Below are positions 1-11,857 of a DNA stretch of 27,594 nt, piece by piece. A program made the translations under genes and the position numbers. The notes below the pieces were generated by a model. That model worked only from the letters and a program-made list of their open reading frames with translations, did no database searches and was not told the DNA's origin. Within the stretch, counting starts at the first letter, position 1. Every line of letters begins with the position of its first letter. Origin of the DNA: Chromera velia (Eukaryota; Sar; Chromeraceae); assembly GCA_018398765.1 (NCBI GenBank), contig JAHBMJ010000959.1:10001-37594 (forward strand), read 5' to 3'.

Positions 1-318
1 CTTCTGCTGTGAGAACCCCACAGAAGACTTTTGGCCTTCACACTACACAGAACGGCTGAATGAAGGAACTCCTTCTAGCTCCTCGTTCATCAACGCGCAC
101 CCTCTACACCCCTGAATGTACTGAGAAAGAAAGAACGAATTGAGTCGAACTCCACGTCTGCCTCACGATGGGATTTGGTCCGCCCCCTCACCCCCCCATA
201 CAGGAAGAATAAAAACGGAGGCAGGTAATCAGGAAGGCAGTCTGTCTGGGCGTGTACACCCATGCAGGCACCCCAAGAACCCACCCATGCACCCACCCAA
301 CCGACGGACCAGAGGCAC

Positions 319-404
319 CTCATCCTTCTCCCAATCGAATGCTTCTGGGTCGTGCACAAAACAGATGTTGGAGTCGAAATCGCAGGAGAGGGCCATAGGG
401 TCTC
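319..404 (-). CDS. Internal exon with the start of a MAM-like domain; gene runs off the left edge
   Basis: On the minus strand an acceptor (AG at 406-405) opens an 86-base exon entered with two bases of a split codon and closed by a GT donor at 318-317. In this frame it reads CDFDSNICFVHDPEAFDW followed by EKDE. This is the pattern of a MAM domain start (C-x-F-x4-C, then D/F-D-W). MAM domains are extracellular adhesion modules of about 160 residues, so only a small part is visible. A possible next acceptor lies at the very edge (AG at 8-7, minus), which would place the rest outside the window. A phrase like the end of a preceding MAM repeat (LDDVVVDRNAP, minus strand, about 530-495) lies upstream, but I could not join it in phase. 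No signal peptide or membrane segment is visible. The other two frames look less protein-like. Confidence 0.42.
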
Positions 405-797
405 CTGCACTCCCTCACTTACTCATACACATTGCATGCATACTCGTATTTCTGCCTGTTTCCTCCTCTCCTTTCCTTTTTCGCCCCGCGTAGAGGCTGA
501 GGAGCGTTGCGATCCACGACAACATCGTCCAGCGTCAAGCATAAACTCACAAGCACGCATGCTCAGCTGAACAAGACGCAAAGCGAGACTTCAAGAACAC
601 ACAGAGACATACGAGGAGAGCGAGTGTGAGATGGTGCATGTCCGAGTGAGAACAGCGGGATGGATAGCCGGAGGAGGCTAGATGGATACGCTGTCTGCAT
701 CGTCCTTGTGGCGCGCTGACCACAAAAGGTGATTGAACTTTTCCGAGGAGTGGAAGCAACGCAAGCAAAAGAAAAATCCAGACGCTTGCGGACTTAC

Positions 798-1070
798 TGC
801 TGACGGAGAGACATACCACTGACTTCGGGTAAGGATCTCCCCCTCGGCATGGAAGCAATCGTTCCATGAAGGGCGAAGGAGAAATTCGTATCCGATGCCC
901 GACACAGACACACCAGGAAGATTCTTGGTTTCTGCTTCTTTCGCTGCTGCCTCCTTTAGAGCCCCGGATTTCCCCTCTCTATCTACCTCGTCCCCCCTCT
1001 TTGAGATCTCTAGTCTCTCTTCCTCTCTCTCTGTTCCAGCCCCTCTCTCGCCCGCTCCTGAGGTCGGTGA
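798..1070 (-). CDS. Candidate internal exon of the left-hand minus-strand gene
   Basis: A 91-codon open block on the minus strand is bounded by a good acceptor (CCTCCACAG, AG at 72-71 of the 1000s) and a strong GTAAGT donor starting at 797, both phase 0. The translation starts with a Glu/Arg/Lys-rich stretch (TEREEERLEISKRGDEVD) and ends with a more structured segment (GIGYEFLLRPSWNDCFHAEG, then EILTRSQWYVSPSA). I do not recognise a domain. It probably belongs to the same gene as the MAM-like exon, but the phases between them do not join directly, so at least one exon is missing or misplaced. A further block beginning at an ATG at 1652 (minus, MENDLGALYDAQEKC) could be an earlier exon; it is less certain. 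Confidence 0.35.
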
Positions 1071-1159
1071 CTGTGGAGGCAAGGAAAAGGGGAGATCTCC
1101 CAGTGGCACCTGCATATGGTGTCACCCGTGCATATGCACTTGCGCATGGGCGTGCGAGG

Positions 1160-1275
1160 GTGCCGGGTGCATTGTGTGTGCGTCTGCGTGTGTAAAAGTG
1201 CGTGCGCGTGCACGTGTGTATGTCTGTGTGTGTGTCTGCGTGTGCGCGCGTGTGCGTGTGTCTGTGTGTTTGCTT
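1160..1275. repeat. TG/CG-rich low-complexity tract
   Basis: Imperfect alternating TG and CG dinucleotides on the plus strand. All six-frame ORFs over it are Cys/Val or His/Thr runs, that is, repeat shadows. Confidence 0.8.
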
Positions 1276-1975
1276 TTACATGCTGTGTTGAATATGCGCA
1301 GGAGCTAAGAGAGAGACAAGAGACGCGGGTGCGACGTAGACGGGGAGAGGGGTGGTGTTTTACCCCCGAAACGCGAAAATACGCGGAGACCGACACGCCG
1401 CCATTATCCGCCCGCTGGGTCTCTTCTGCGTGACTGTGCGATCCATTGGCTGACTGGCTGACTGACTTTGCAGTACCACTTGTCCCCGTCTCCTTTATGC
1501 ATCGGAATCTTGTGTCCCTCCCCCCGTCCAGTCTCGGTGAGAGGGGGGAACACCCGCACCCACGCTTCTGCAACGTGGGCGTGTGGACCCCAAAAGCCAA
1601 ATTTTATGCACTTCTCCTGAGCGTCATAGAGAGCCCCCAGGTCGTTCTCCATTGCGCCAGTCCGACAATACCCTTGCGAGTTTAATAAGAAGACACAGAT
1701 AGATATAGATATGGACCAAGCACACGGGGCGGTCTCCTAGTGCTGCAGCCAGTAAGCGATCGTGACTCCTTCAAGGAGAATGAGAGCTTTTGACCTTGAC
1801 AGCGCTTCACTGAGCCGCACCTCGATCGATCGATTCGAACCTTGCATGAAAAAGTTAATTCGAGACATGCATCGTGTCGATCATGTGTCGATCTCGGAGA
1901 CGGCGCGGCGTCAGTCTGCATGCATGGAGCGGCGGCGCGGCATACGCGCGCACTAGATACATAGCTCGGTTTTTC

Positions 1976-2110
1976 GCTATTGGCAATCTATTGGCATCTA
2001 TTGGCAGCTCAATCATATTGCCAGCTCAGAAAATGCTCAGAACATCTCACAACGCTACCAGCACATGTAAGGCAACTCTCTCTTCCACTTTGAGCCAGCG
2101 CTGGCAAAAT
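1976..2110 (+). promoter_or_regulatory. Candidate promoter elements: three CTATTGGCA boxes and a GCCAGCGCTGGC palindrome
   Basis: Three near-identical boxes containing ATTGGCA stand 10-11 bases apart at about 1977-2008. They are followed by a single GCCAG at about 2030 and a perfect 12-base palindrome GCCAGCGCTGGC near 2094-2105. They lie about 350-470 bases before the start codon at 2449. The TGGCA core resembles CCAAT-box or NF1-type half-sites, but no alveolate factor is known to me for it. Assignment as promoter is inference from position and repetition. Confidence 0.25.
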
Positions 2111-2448
2111 AACGCAATTAAGTTGAGCCCCGATTGCAAGAGGTCTCTCGGTGCATGTGAGAGGATCGTCTCAATTGAGGCATATGAAGACCTTATACCT
2201 ATCGCGGGCGACTCTCAGCATGCAGACTGATAATCATCGAGTCAGATGTTGACCCATCCCTGGACAGTGGGAGATAGACCAGAGAAGAAGAGTGACCGAC
2301 GAAGTTGGCATTGAAAGTCAGGCAGGTACATCGTGTGACGCTGTTGTCCGTTTTCTCTCTGTTCTCATCCACAGGGCGTCTCCAAAGAGCAGCTCTCGTT
2401 TCTAGGGAAGAGATTTGTGGAGGGACAAGAGAGCGGAAGGGAAGCAAG

Positions 2449-5400
2449 ATGGAGGGGGGAGATTCCTGTCCCCTCTGTACATCCCTTTACTCAGAAGATC
2501 GTTTTCCTCTGCCCACGCAGTGTTGCGGCCAGGTGGTTTGTATCAACTGCGAACAGGCACTTCAGGAATGTCCACTCTGTGCGGGGGCAGACGGGGGTCC
2601 AGGAGCCAGGGAGAGCCCCTGCGCAGATACAGCCGGGGGGCCCGAGGAGATGTACGACCAGCGCTTCTACCCGGACACATACAGCGAGAACGAATGTCCA
2701 ATTTGTATGGAAGACTATACGGGCCCTGGGCAGCAGCGTGAGGCCGTGTCTCTTGAGTGTTGTGGAGGCCGACAGAAGGTTTGCCGTCTCTGCCAGAGAT
2801 CTCTGATCAGGTGTCCCTTCTGCCGGACAGAATGGGACTCAAGGGGCCGACCTGTCAGACAGACTGGTCGATTTGGGAGACGGCTGAGCTCTTCCTCCTC
2901 ATCAAACGGCAGAAACGGGGATGCTTCGTCCTCCCAGACAGGGAGCGGCGTCTCCTTCTGGTTGAGGAACCCCCACGTCTCCTATCTGGCACTGTCGGGC
3001 CTGAGGGCGGCGTTCCAATTGGGGAGACAGGCGGTGGCAGGGATCGGACGCGCAAGGGGGGGGCTGCCGTCTGCAAGAGGCCCTGCGGCCATCGCAATCG
3101 GTTGGTTGGCTCTAGAACCGAAAAAAAAAGTACCCTGTCGCTGTCATGTTCTTGACTGACGGGTGGACGATCCAATGTCAATTAGATGAAACCACGTTGA
3201 GGTTTCAAGAGACAGCTTGTGTTCTGTGTCTGACTGGCTGGCTGCTGACTGATAGACTGACTCCCTTCCTCCTCCCCCTGAAGCGGTAGTCAAGAGAGGG
3301 AGAGAAAATTCGAAGAAGGCAGGCAGGGAATCAGGGCGGTGTTGGGTGAATCCTTGTATACACTTGTCCCTTTCAATGCCTGATGCTTTCCCCCTCCCTC
3401 CGTGTCTCTCTGTGCATAGAAATGGATCCATGCAAGGGTGACAATGAATGACACAGGCAGGCAGACCGCGCTTTCGTTCGTTCATCCAGCAGTGAACCTC
3501 TCTAATCAAGCAGCCGCCATAGTAGCATGCATGCACAAGTATGAATGTGAATAGCATGCAAATCCTCCCTCCGCGCAGGCGTGACAGCAGCGGCTGTGGC
3601 AGGCGGAGTTTTCGTTCATCGGGCGGTGAAGGACTCCGGCAAGCGGCAGATGAGACACGTGAGCCGTCTGGCGGTGGCGGTTGGGAGACGTCCCTTGTGG
3701 GTTGCTGGGAGGCACCGTGAGTCCTTTTCTACCACCCTTTTTTTCCGTGCCCCTCCTTTCTTCTGTCTTTTTCTCTCTTTCTTTCTCCCGCGTACTCTCT
3801 TTCTCTGCGTCTGCGTACATGAGAGTGTAACGTAGAAACTCTGAGGGAGGGAATGAGCGAGTGAGACGCCACGTAAGTGAGTCAGCGGTTCTTTGCTGCT
3901 ATACACCTTCTTTTTGCATCATCACAGCTGCCTGCTGACAGGTGTTGGCGTTGGAGGGAGAATCCAGCCTCCTCCAAGCTTCTTCTCTTCCCCTTTCTCC
4001 CTTCCCATGCCCCCTGCGACGTTCCATTTTTTCTTTCGGCGGCCGATTAAGCATCTGCGCTCTCCTCCTTTCAATTTTCTTCCATTCCCTTCCGCACCCC
4101 CTTGAGCTTTCTCTCTACGAAGAATTTCCCTTGCCAGGTCTGAGTACTGTCAGGAGGCTATGATTGAATTGGTGGTCGTTGCATCGAATGGTAGCTTGAC
4201 TGTTGCCTCAGAGTTTCGTTCGCTCCCTCATTGGTTGGCTGTTTGATTCCTTCTTCGACTGGTTGACGGACTGATTGACGCACGCAGCCGCTGAGATTCT
4301 CCGCCTTCTGGAGCAGTGCGTCCTCTGGCAGGCCTCCTGGGTTTCCTTCCTGGGCTCTCCCGTCGAGTTCGGATCTTCTCGTCGGAACCTTCAGAGTCAG
4401 ATTCGGTTGGTCAGTCAGTTAGTGTGGAGAGAAGGAAGGAAGGAAGGAAGGAAGGACGAATAGACAGAGTATATGTTTCTTTTTCTCCCTTCTTTTCTTC
4501 ATGTACAGACAGAGAGGCAAACAGACAGACAGACAGACAGACAGAAGGAAGGAAAGAAAGAAAGAAAGAAAGAAAGCAACAAAAAAAGGGGAATAAAGAA
4601 GGGGGACACGACAGTTCTCCCTCCCGATTCAGGTTTGTTCAGTGGGCGAGGCGGGAAAGGGGTGGAGAGAAAGAAAGAGTAAAGAAAGAAAGGCTTTTAC
4701 CCATCCAGTCCTTTAACAGGACAGAGGGAGATTCTGAGGAGGAAGGGAAGAAGGGCTCGAGGGCTGGAGCGGAAGAAGGGCGGGGGGTCTTTCTTGATCT
4801 TTCACTCGATGTATGCGTGTCGGTCGAAGCTTCCATGTGTATCCCCCCCTCCTTTCACGAGTGGGGGGAAGTCTGTTCGCATGTGTGAATGCATGCATTG
4901 GTGTAAGACTCTGCCGGTGCGTAGAAGCGTCAACGGTTTGGAGGGAAGACCACTTGACTGGAGCAAAAGTGAATGCGCGTCTTTCCCTCCCTCCAGCTCC
5001 TTCGTTTCCTTCATGCAGCTCGCGGCCCACTCTCTCCCCTTTGCTTTCCTTCCTTCCTTCCTTCCTTTCTCTGCCTGAAGGGAAGCGTGCGTTGAGGTTC
5101 CGATGAAGCAGGCACTCAGCTATCTTGTCAGTCAGTGGACGGGAGAAAGCGGGGGGGGCACGTTTGGGCAGGGAGTTTAAGTCGGCCTTTTTGTGGATGG
5201 AGGAGGGGGGAGGGGGGACTGAGAAAGCGAGGCTGGAGTGTGTTTCTTGCCCCGCCCCAGCCCCTCACCTCTCCTTCCCCAAGCTGACCGACACCCAAGA
5301 CGCTCAGCCGCTCGCTTGTATGCTCATTTTTAGTGCTGCGTGCTTGTGGGGGAACTTCTTCGTGCTTCTGCATAGAATGGCAGTTGACTGACATGCATGT

Positions 5401-7046
5401 TCTGGATCGCTTTTCATCCTTTCTGTTTCCACAAGATCGGGGGCTCGCGAGAATTCAGCAAGAACCTCTACTGCTTGTGCTCCCTCCCTCCCGACTGCCT
5501 GTCAGAGAGAGAGAGAGAGAGAACTCTGAATAGATGTCATCCACAGCACCTGACAGGAAGGATCTCTCTCACGCATTCCCTTCCTTTCCCTTGCATGCAA
5601 AAACTCCCTCCCGTCAAAGCAAAGCAAAGCAAAGCAAAGCCACCACGTTCTCCCTGATTTCTGCGGGTCCTCTCCTTCAAACCCGAATTTGATTCTCTGC
5701 CTTCAGGCTTTTGGTGCACGCGGTGTCAGCTGCCCTGCTGCAAAGCCGCAAAAAGCTGTCTCACTGCTGAGTTTCTGTTGTTTTTGTTTTGGTCCAATGG
5801 AGGACTTTTTTTTTGCGTTTTTGTACTGCTTACTTGCAAGATGTTGCATTGTTTCTGTCTACCTCACTTTTTTTTCCTCTTATTCTTCCACCACATGTGC
5901 AGAGACGATTCGCAGATGCGCAGTCACAACACCCTTTGCGGGGGCGGACCGTCGCTCCGATGAAGGGGAGGTCTTCTGTTCAGGGAGGGGGGGAAGGCAG
6001 AGCCCCCGAAGAGGCCAGGCTGCTTCCTGGAGACGGCGGCGCAAGTGGTTGGTCTGTCTGTCTGTCTCCCGTGCACGGATGGTCTGCCTTCGATGACTGA
6101 TCTGTGTGGGTCTGTAGACCACTTCCGTTCCTCCCTGAATTTTGGCGAAATCTCCCCTTGCACCAAACCCATCGCGTGGTTCTGTTTGAGGGGCCTGTCT
6201 CTTGTCTGACCACCTAACATCGACATTCCGATTAGTCTCGTCCCTTTCCTGCCTTCCTATCCTGTGGCCAGTCTCTCGTCTTCCCTCAATGCCATTCTGT
6301 TTGTTTTCGCTATTCTGCGCTTCTCTCTGCTCTCTGCCTATGCCTCTGCGGTGTTTTTTTTTTTCGATTTTTCTTGCCGGTGTGTGCGAACTTCCCTCCT
6401 TCCCTTTCCTTTCAGCGCTCCTGTCTCTCTCTCAGCGTGCCGCCTCTGCCGCTGCCGCCGTCTCTTCTTGGGCCTCCAGAGAGAGGGGGGAGGGGGGGCT
6501 TCTTGCCGAGCCCTCAGCTCCTCCTCTGAGCCGCCTCGTGAGGGCAGAAGGGGGGGAACGTGGAAGGACAGGCGAGAGGGATGCAGACTCAGCAGAGGGC
6601 ATGCCTCCTCCACTGCCTCTCCGACTTGAATGGGAACGCGCAAAGCTTGCAGTCGGGCAGGTTAGTCTTTCGTTCGTCTCTCTATCCATCCATTCCTTTC
6701 CTTTCCCTCTCTTTGTCCCTGCACGGCTCTCTCTCCCACCCTCTCCTGTGTGTGTGTGTGTGACTGTGCGTGCGTGCGTGTGCTCATGTACGTACAACTG
6801 TTTGCCATCCAAACGAAGCACAAACAGGTGCCAGATTAGTGGGGGAAGCCAATGAGTGATGTGTATGTATGGTGAGAGGAGGAGTGCGTGTACATTGGGT
6901 CGTGAAGGCATACATACTTTGATGCTGCGGCAAAGGAAGAAGTAATACGGCCCTGCCGTTCTCTCTCTTGCACGAAATCGGAGCTCATCGGTATGCGTAT
7001 CCTTGGAAGATAACCGAAAAACAGCTGCACTTACGTCTTGAAACCT

Positions 7047-7092
<46 letters not shown>

Positions 7093-8011
7093 CGACTGTG
7101 TGTAAGTGTGAGGGTATACATGTGTGCATGCAGGTCGCCTTTCTGTTCTTCCTCTGGCTGGACACCGTGATGCACACGAGCCTGTTTGTTAGCAACAGAT
7201 TCTACGGGAATGTCTGGTCGGTCAGACAGGCAGGCAGGCAGGTGGTCATGGCATCATTTTCTCTCTCAAGTGTCCGTCTAACCCTTTCAGTGTAGGTGCA
7301 TGTACCTCCTTCAAATCTTTCGCCTGCATATAAGATGAAGACTCAAATATAATCTACACAACTGAGTTATTACGTGCTTGATTCAGGTACGACCGACTCC
7401 GAGAGGACTTTCTTCGCGTCGCCGCTGCTCTCTCTCGAGACGACTTTCTCTTCGGGGATCTCTGGAAGAAGGCAGGTGGTGACAGAGGAGAAACGGGAGG
7501 GGCGAGACCCTCTCCTTCTTTGTCAGGAGGATCGGAGACGGCTGCCGTCTCTTCATGCGAGCAGAGCCCTTTCCTGTACGGTCAGCTGAGAGAGAGGGCA
7601 TTGATTAAAGGTGTGCGACTGTCGATGGGTTGATGATGATGCGTCTGCTCGTCAGAGCCGTCCACTGCTGTTGTTCTACAGTCAGATGGCTGACACTCGA
7701 GCAATTCTGTCTGTTTCTCTTTGGCCGCCTAGCTATCCTGTCCTGTCCTTGCTGCCAATCATCTGTGTAGCGCCGGTCCTACGAAACAAAAGGAAGAGAT
7801 GGTGAATGAAAGAATGAAGGAAGAACAGAATTGTTATGGAGGGAATGAAAAAATATAAGAAACGAAAGCTTCGTTTGGATCGATCTGCGTGAGAGAGAGG
7901 GAGGATGAAGATGCGGACACAGATGCCGCTCACGACTCCACCGTTTCCAGCAACAGTCATCGAGCTTGTCTGTTGTTGCTCAGCAGGGAAAACAGAGAGA
8001 GAGAGAGAGAG

Positions 8012-8043
<32 letters not shown>

Positions 8044-9181
8044 CATGCATGCATGTACGGGCGTGAATGCAGATTTGGATGTCAGAGGTGCCGAAAAAGA
8101 ACGGCAAGAAACGCGCGTCATCAGGGCGGCGGCGGCTCAGTGGCTGGGGGCTCTCGGCGTGGTCCTCTCTTGGCGTCCGTCGCCCCTTCAGTCAGTCTAT
8201 CTTTCCATACTGTATGTGTGTGGGGGTGTGCGCCTGTGTGTGTGCGCGCGTTTGTACGTGTGTCGTCCTCCTCTCGAATCCCTTTTGTTTCACTTTCTTT
8301 TCGCAAAAACCTGTGGACGTTTGTTCTGTAAATGAGCAGCAGAGAGAAAGGAACGCAGTCGTAGTGAAAGGGCGAACTAGATGGTGTGTGTGCAACTCCC
8401 GGTGAAGGGCACCTGGAGGCGGGTACGCAGAAGTCACGTTGGAGCGTTGTGTGCCCGGATCTGTATGTGAACATTCCAGCTTGAGCGACCAACACGCATT
8501 CTCGTTGGTTGTTATCGTGACACGTAGATTCGCTCGGTCTCTGCAGGCCCAACAGCGGGGATTGCCTCTGTCCAGAGGCGCTGGGTGAGCACAGGTCCTG
8601 GGGGTCTTTTGCGAGAGCTTTGAGGCAGAAGCTGGAGGGAAGTGGGGACGTGTCGGGGGTGATCAGACCCGTGCCTGTGCTTCCTGAGGAGGGAACTCTC
8701 AGTGGGCGCACGTCTCTGAGATCCTCCCCGGGACAGATTGAAAGACAAAGGGAAAGGGGCAGGGGGCAGGTGCAGGGAGTAGAGGTTGGTGAGGGTCCTT
8801 TGAACCCTCAAAAGGCACAGACTCAGGAAGAGGGGGGCGACAAGAAAAAGGACAAACAAGAAAGGCGCTTCTTCAGGAGACGCACTCCCCCCCAAGTTGA
8901 TTCGTCAACTCCTGTAGTACTCAGCAGTCACGCTACTGCTTCTGCTGCTGTAACGGCAGACGCTGCGGCTGGGGGGCGTTCTGCGTCGATCAGCAGTTCT
9001 TGTTCGTCGTCGGGTCGTCTTGTAGAGAGGGGAACAGGAGGGGGAGGGGGGAGCAGAGGGAGAGGGGGACTGGAGCTCGATCCTTCCTTGTCATTTGAGC
9101 TGGTGGTCGGTCAGGCTTTCTCTCTTCCTCTTCCTTTCTCACCATCGCTTTCACGTCTGCCTTTTCTCCGTTGTGCGTGCT

Positions 9182-9238
<57 letters not shown>

Positions 9239-11550
9239 GTGTGTGTGTGTGTCAGAGAGACGGGCAGAGACAGAGTTAGAGACAGAGACAGAGTGGGAGG
9301 CAGGAGACCCGCAAAGGCTTCGATATGTATGCATGCATGCGCATGTATCAATGAGGAGTCTCTCTTCCTCTTTTCCTGTGTGTTCCCTTCCGTTGACCTC
9401 TCTTTCACATACGTTACGTTGTATTCGTTCTTGCTTGCCCTCACTCTTTCCTTCCTTTTCTTTCAGGACCCTCCTGATGCTGCTGACACGGTCGAGAACC
9501 CCCCCGGGGGGAGAGGTGCGGGGATTCGATCCTGGGGTTGGCCCTTCTGGGGGCGCTCCCCTGTTGCCCCCCCACCGTACAGCCCCGACAATCTCCACCA
9601 TTCTGCTTCGTCAACAGCACAGCGGCAGCCTGACGCGGTGGGGCTAGCCTCTTCTTCTGTGTCAGATGGAGGACCGAGCACAAGCACAGGCCAAGTACAT
9701 CCAGCCGCTGCTGCGTATGCGGCAGTGCCTCCGGTTTTGAGTGGTGTCCCAAGCTTTTCTGATGAGGACAATGGATGGATGCAGGCGGGGAGCACATCTG
9801 CTGAAATCGGTGATGGGGTTTTTGTTTTTGGGAACAACGAGAGGGGAGAAAACTGCTTCACCCGCTTCTTCATCCGTCGGCTGAGAGGCGATGTCGTCTC
9901 TGAAGCTGGGGCGGCTGCGAGTGCACGGCAGCCGGTAATGGGGGGGGAGGGAGATTTGCCTGTGGCTTCGTCCGGTGCCCCTGGATCTCTTCTCTCTCTT
10001 TCTCCGCCTCCCTCAGTCTCTACGCGACAGTCCCCTCCTCCCTCAAGAGCCCAGAGGGAGGTAGAGGGGGCCTCTGTAAGCAGTGGGGGTGCCCCCCCTG
10101 TGGTGGTTCCCCTTCCTTTTGTTTCCATATGGCAGAGACGAGGTTCAACGCCCTTTGAGCAGCCCATCCGTCTGAGTGTTGTGGAAAGACAGGGCCCCTC
10201 TTTCGCTTCCTCTTCATCTTCCTCCTCCGCTTTGGCCTCCGCTGCATCGTCTTCGGAGATTCTCCGAAGGCAACGGGAGGAAGGAGGAGGGGGAGAGGGG
10301 GAAGGGGGGGGGGAGGAGGAACTCCAAGGAGACACAGCGGCCGAGAGAGAGCAATTCCGTGTTGAGTTCTACGAGTTGCCTCTGGAGGTTGCACGACAGC
10401 CACGGAGACGGCATGGAGACGTCGAGCTGGGTCCCTCGAGCGTGAGCGTTCCGGGAGGCACTTTCTATTCATCGTCAGCGTCTTCCACCAGCATTCACAG
10501 AGTCCGGCAGCCTCGAGCTCGATGGCAAAGCAGTCCTAACGCCAGCATGAGGCCCGGAGAGTTTGGTGGAGAGTGGAGTGGGGAGGATGAAGAAGAGGCA
10601 GACTCCGAATTTACTTCGAGCAGTCCGAGTTCCTCACGCTCGCCCTCTGCAAGGGAGCCAGAGGACTTTTGTGTGAGAGAAGTCGACGCGGCAGTGGAAG
10701 CTCTGGAGGAGGGCGTCATCTCTCGCTTGTTGGAAGGGAGGTTGGCTGTCTTGTCGCCGTCAGAGAGGAGAGGAGCGACGGGCCTCGGGCCTCGGGTTTC
10801 GTTTTTGGATGGGAAGAGAGGTGCGTCCGTCCATGGGTCCATTCAACTACGTTTGTGTACATTTGTACCTTCATATTTCTCTATGTATGCATATGTATGC
10901 GTTTTTGCATGTTCCATCAATGTGTGCTGCGTGGAAGAATCCCATGCCATGCAGAGGGAACCTTTTCAGCCAGCGGCTGTTTTTCGATCAAACCCTTCTT
11001 TTGCATCAAATTCGCATGCATATCGTAAAACCCTTCAGTGTCGTCCGTTTGTCCCGTCTGTTTCTTTCTGTCTTTGTATACTTGGGAATGGGGAAACAGA
11101 GGAGAGAGGTTTGTTCGTTCATCTTTCCTTCCTCCGGCAACTTTTGCCTCCTATCGTTCTTCGCATCTTCATCGAACTAGCTATTGGTTCCTGTCAATGA
11201 TATCCCGGAGAAAGCGTGTGCGTGCGGGTGAGCGAGTGAGTGTGAGTGTGAGTGTGCAGACGCCGTCCTGACAGCTGGGGAAGGGCCTTTGAATCTGTAC
11301 CCTCTCAGCCCTCGCTCCGCTTTCGTTGTGAAGGTCCGTCGATGCTCTCGTGAGAAGTGGGGATGGGATGGGCATGTGCAGTGTCATCATCTGCATGCAG
11401 GGTTTGTGTTTTTCCCTCCGCCTTTCGCTATCTTTCTTCTTTCGCCTTCACATCCGTATTGGGGGTGAGATACGGCGGTCGGTCAATTGCTTTGTCCGGG
11501 TTTCAACTTTTCTTCAGTCATTCCCTCAATTGATTCCTTCCCCTCGACCC

Positions 11551-11581
<31 letters not shown>

Positions 11582-11632
11582 CTTCTTTCCTTCTTTCTGT
11601 CTGTCTGTCTTTCTTTCTTTCTTTCTTTCTTT

Positions 11633-11664
<32 letters not shown>

Positions 11665-11668
11665 TCCT

Positions 11669-11699
<31 letters not shown>

Positions 11700-11711
11700 C
11701 CCCCCCTCTCT

Positions 11712-11746
<35 letters not shown>

Positions 11747-11807
11747 TGTGTGTGTTAGTGTGTGTGTAAAAGTGTGTCTGTGTGTGCGCGTGCGTATGTG
11801 TCTGTGC

Positions 11808-11857
<50 letters not shown>

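Larger units (their letters stand above)
1071..2448. other. Mostly non-coding stretch, with TG-rich array and upstream region of the RING gene
   Basis: The first part holds a TG/CG-rich low-complexity tract (about 1160-1275). A weak minus-strand coding candidate lies at about 1652-1540 (starts MENDLGALYDAQEKC). From about 1700 to 2448 no convincing exon is seen. The part closest to the gene at 2449 probably contains its promoter and 5' untranslated region, possibly with a 5'UTR intron ending at the CAG near 2375. Confidence 0.5.

Noticed and set aside
2-115. Open plus-strand frame at the left edge (ends SSSSFINAHPLHP), possible C-terminus of an upstream gene
   Set aside because: It has only 37 codons, no splice acceptor and no recognisable motif. 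The minus-strand signals here (acceptor at 8-7, MAM-like exon) fit better.
9463-10335. 290-codon minus-strand ORF
   Set aside because: It is an antisense shadow of exon 11 of the RING gene, whose plus-strand frame is phase-linked to its neighbours.
9095-11200. 701-codon plus-strand ORF taken as one exon
   Set aside because: Its start is translated TG repeat and its end reads through a clear GTGCGT donor at 10821 into low-complexity intron. The supported exon is 9467-10820.
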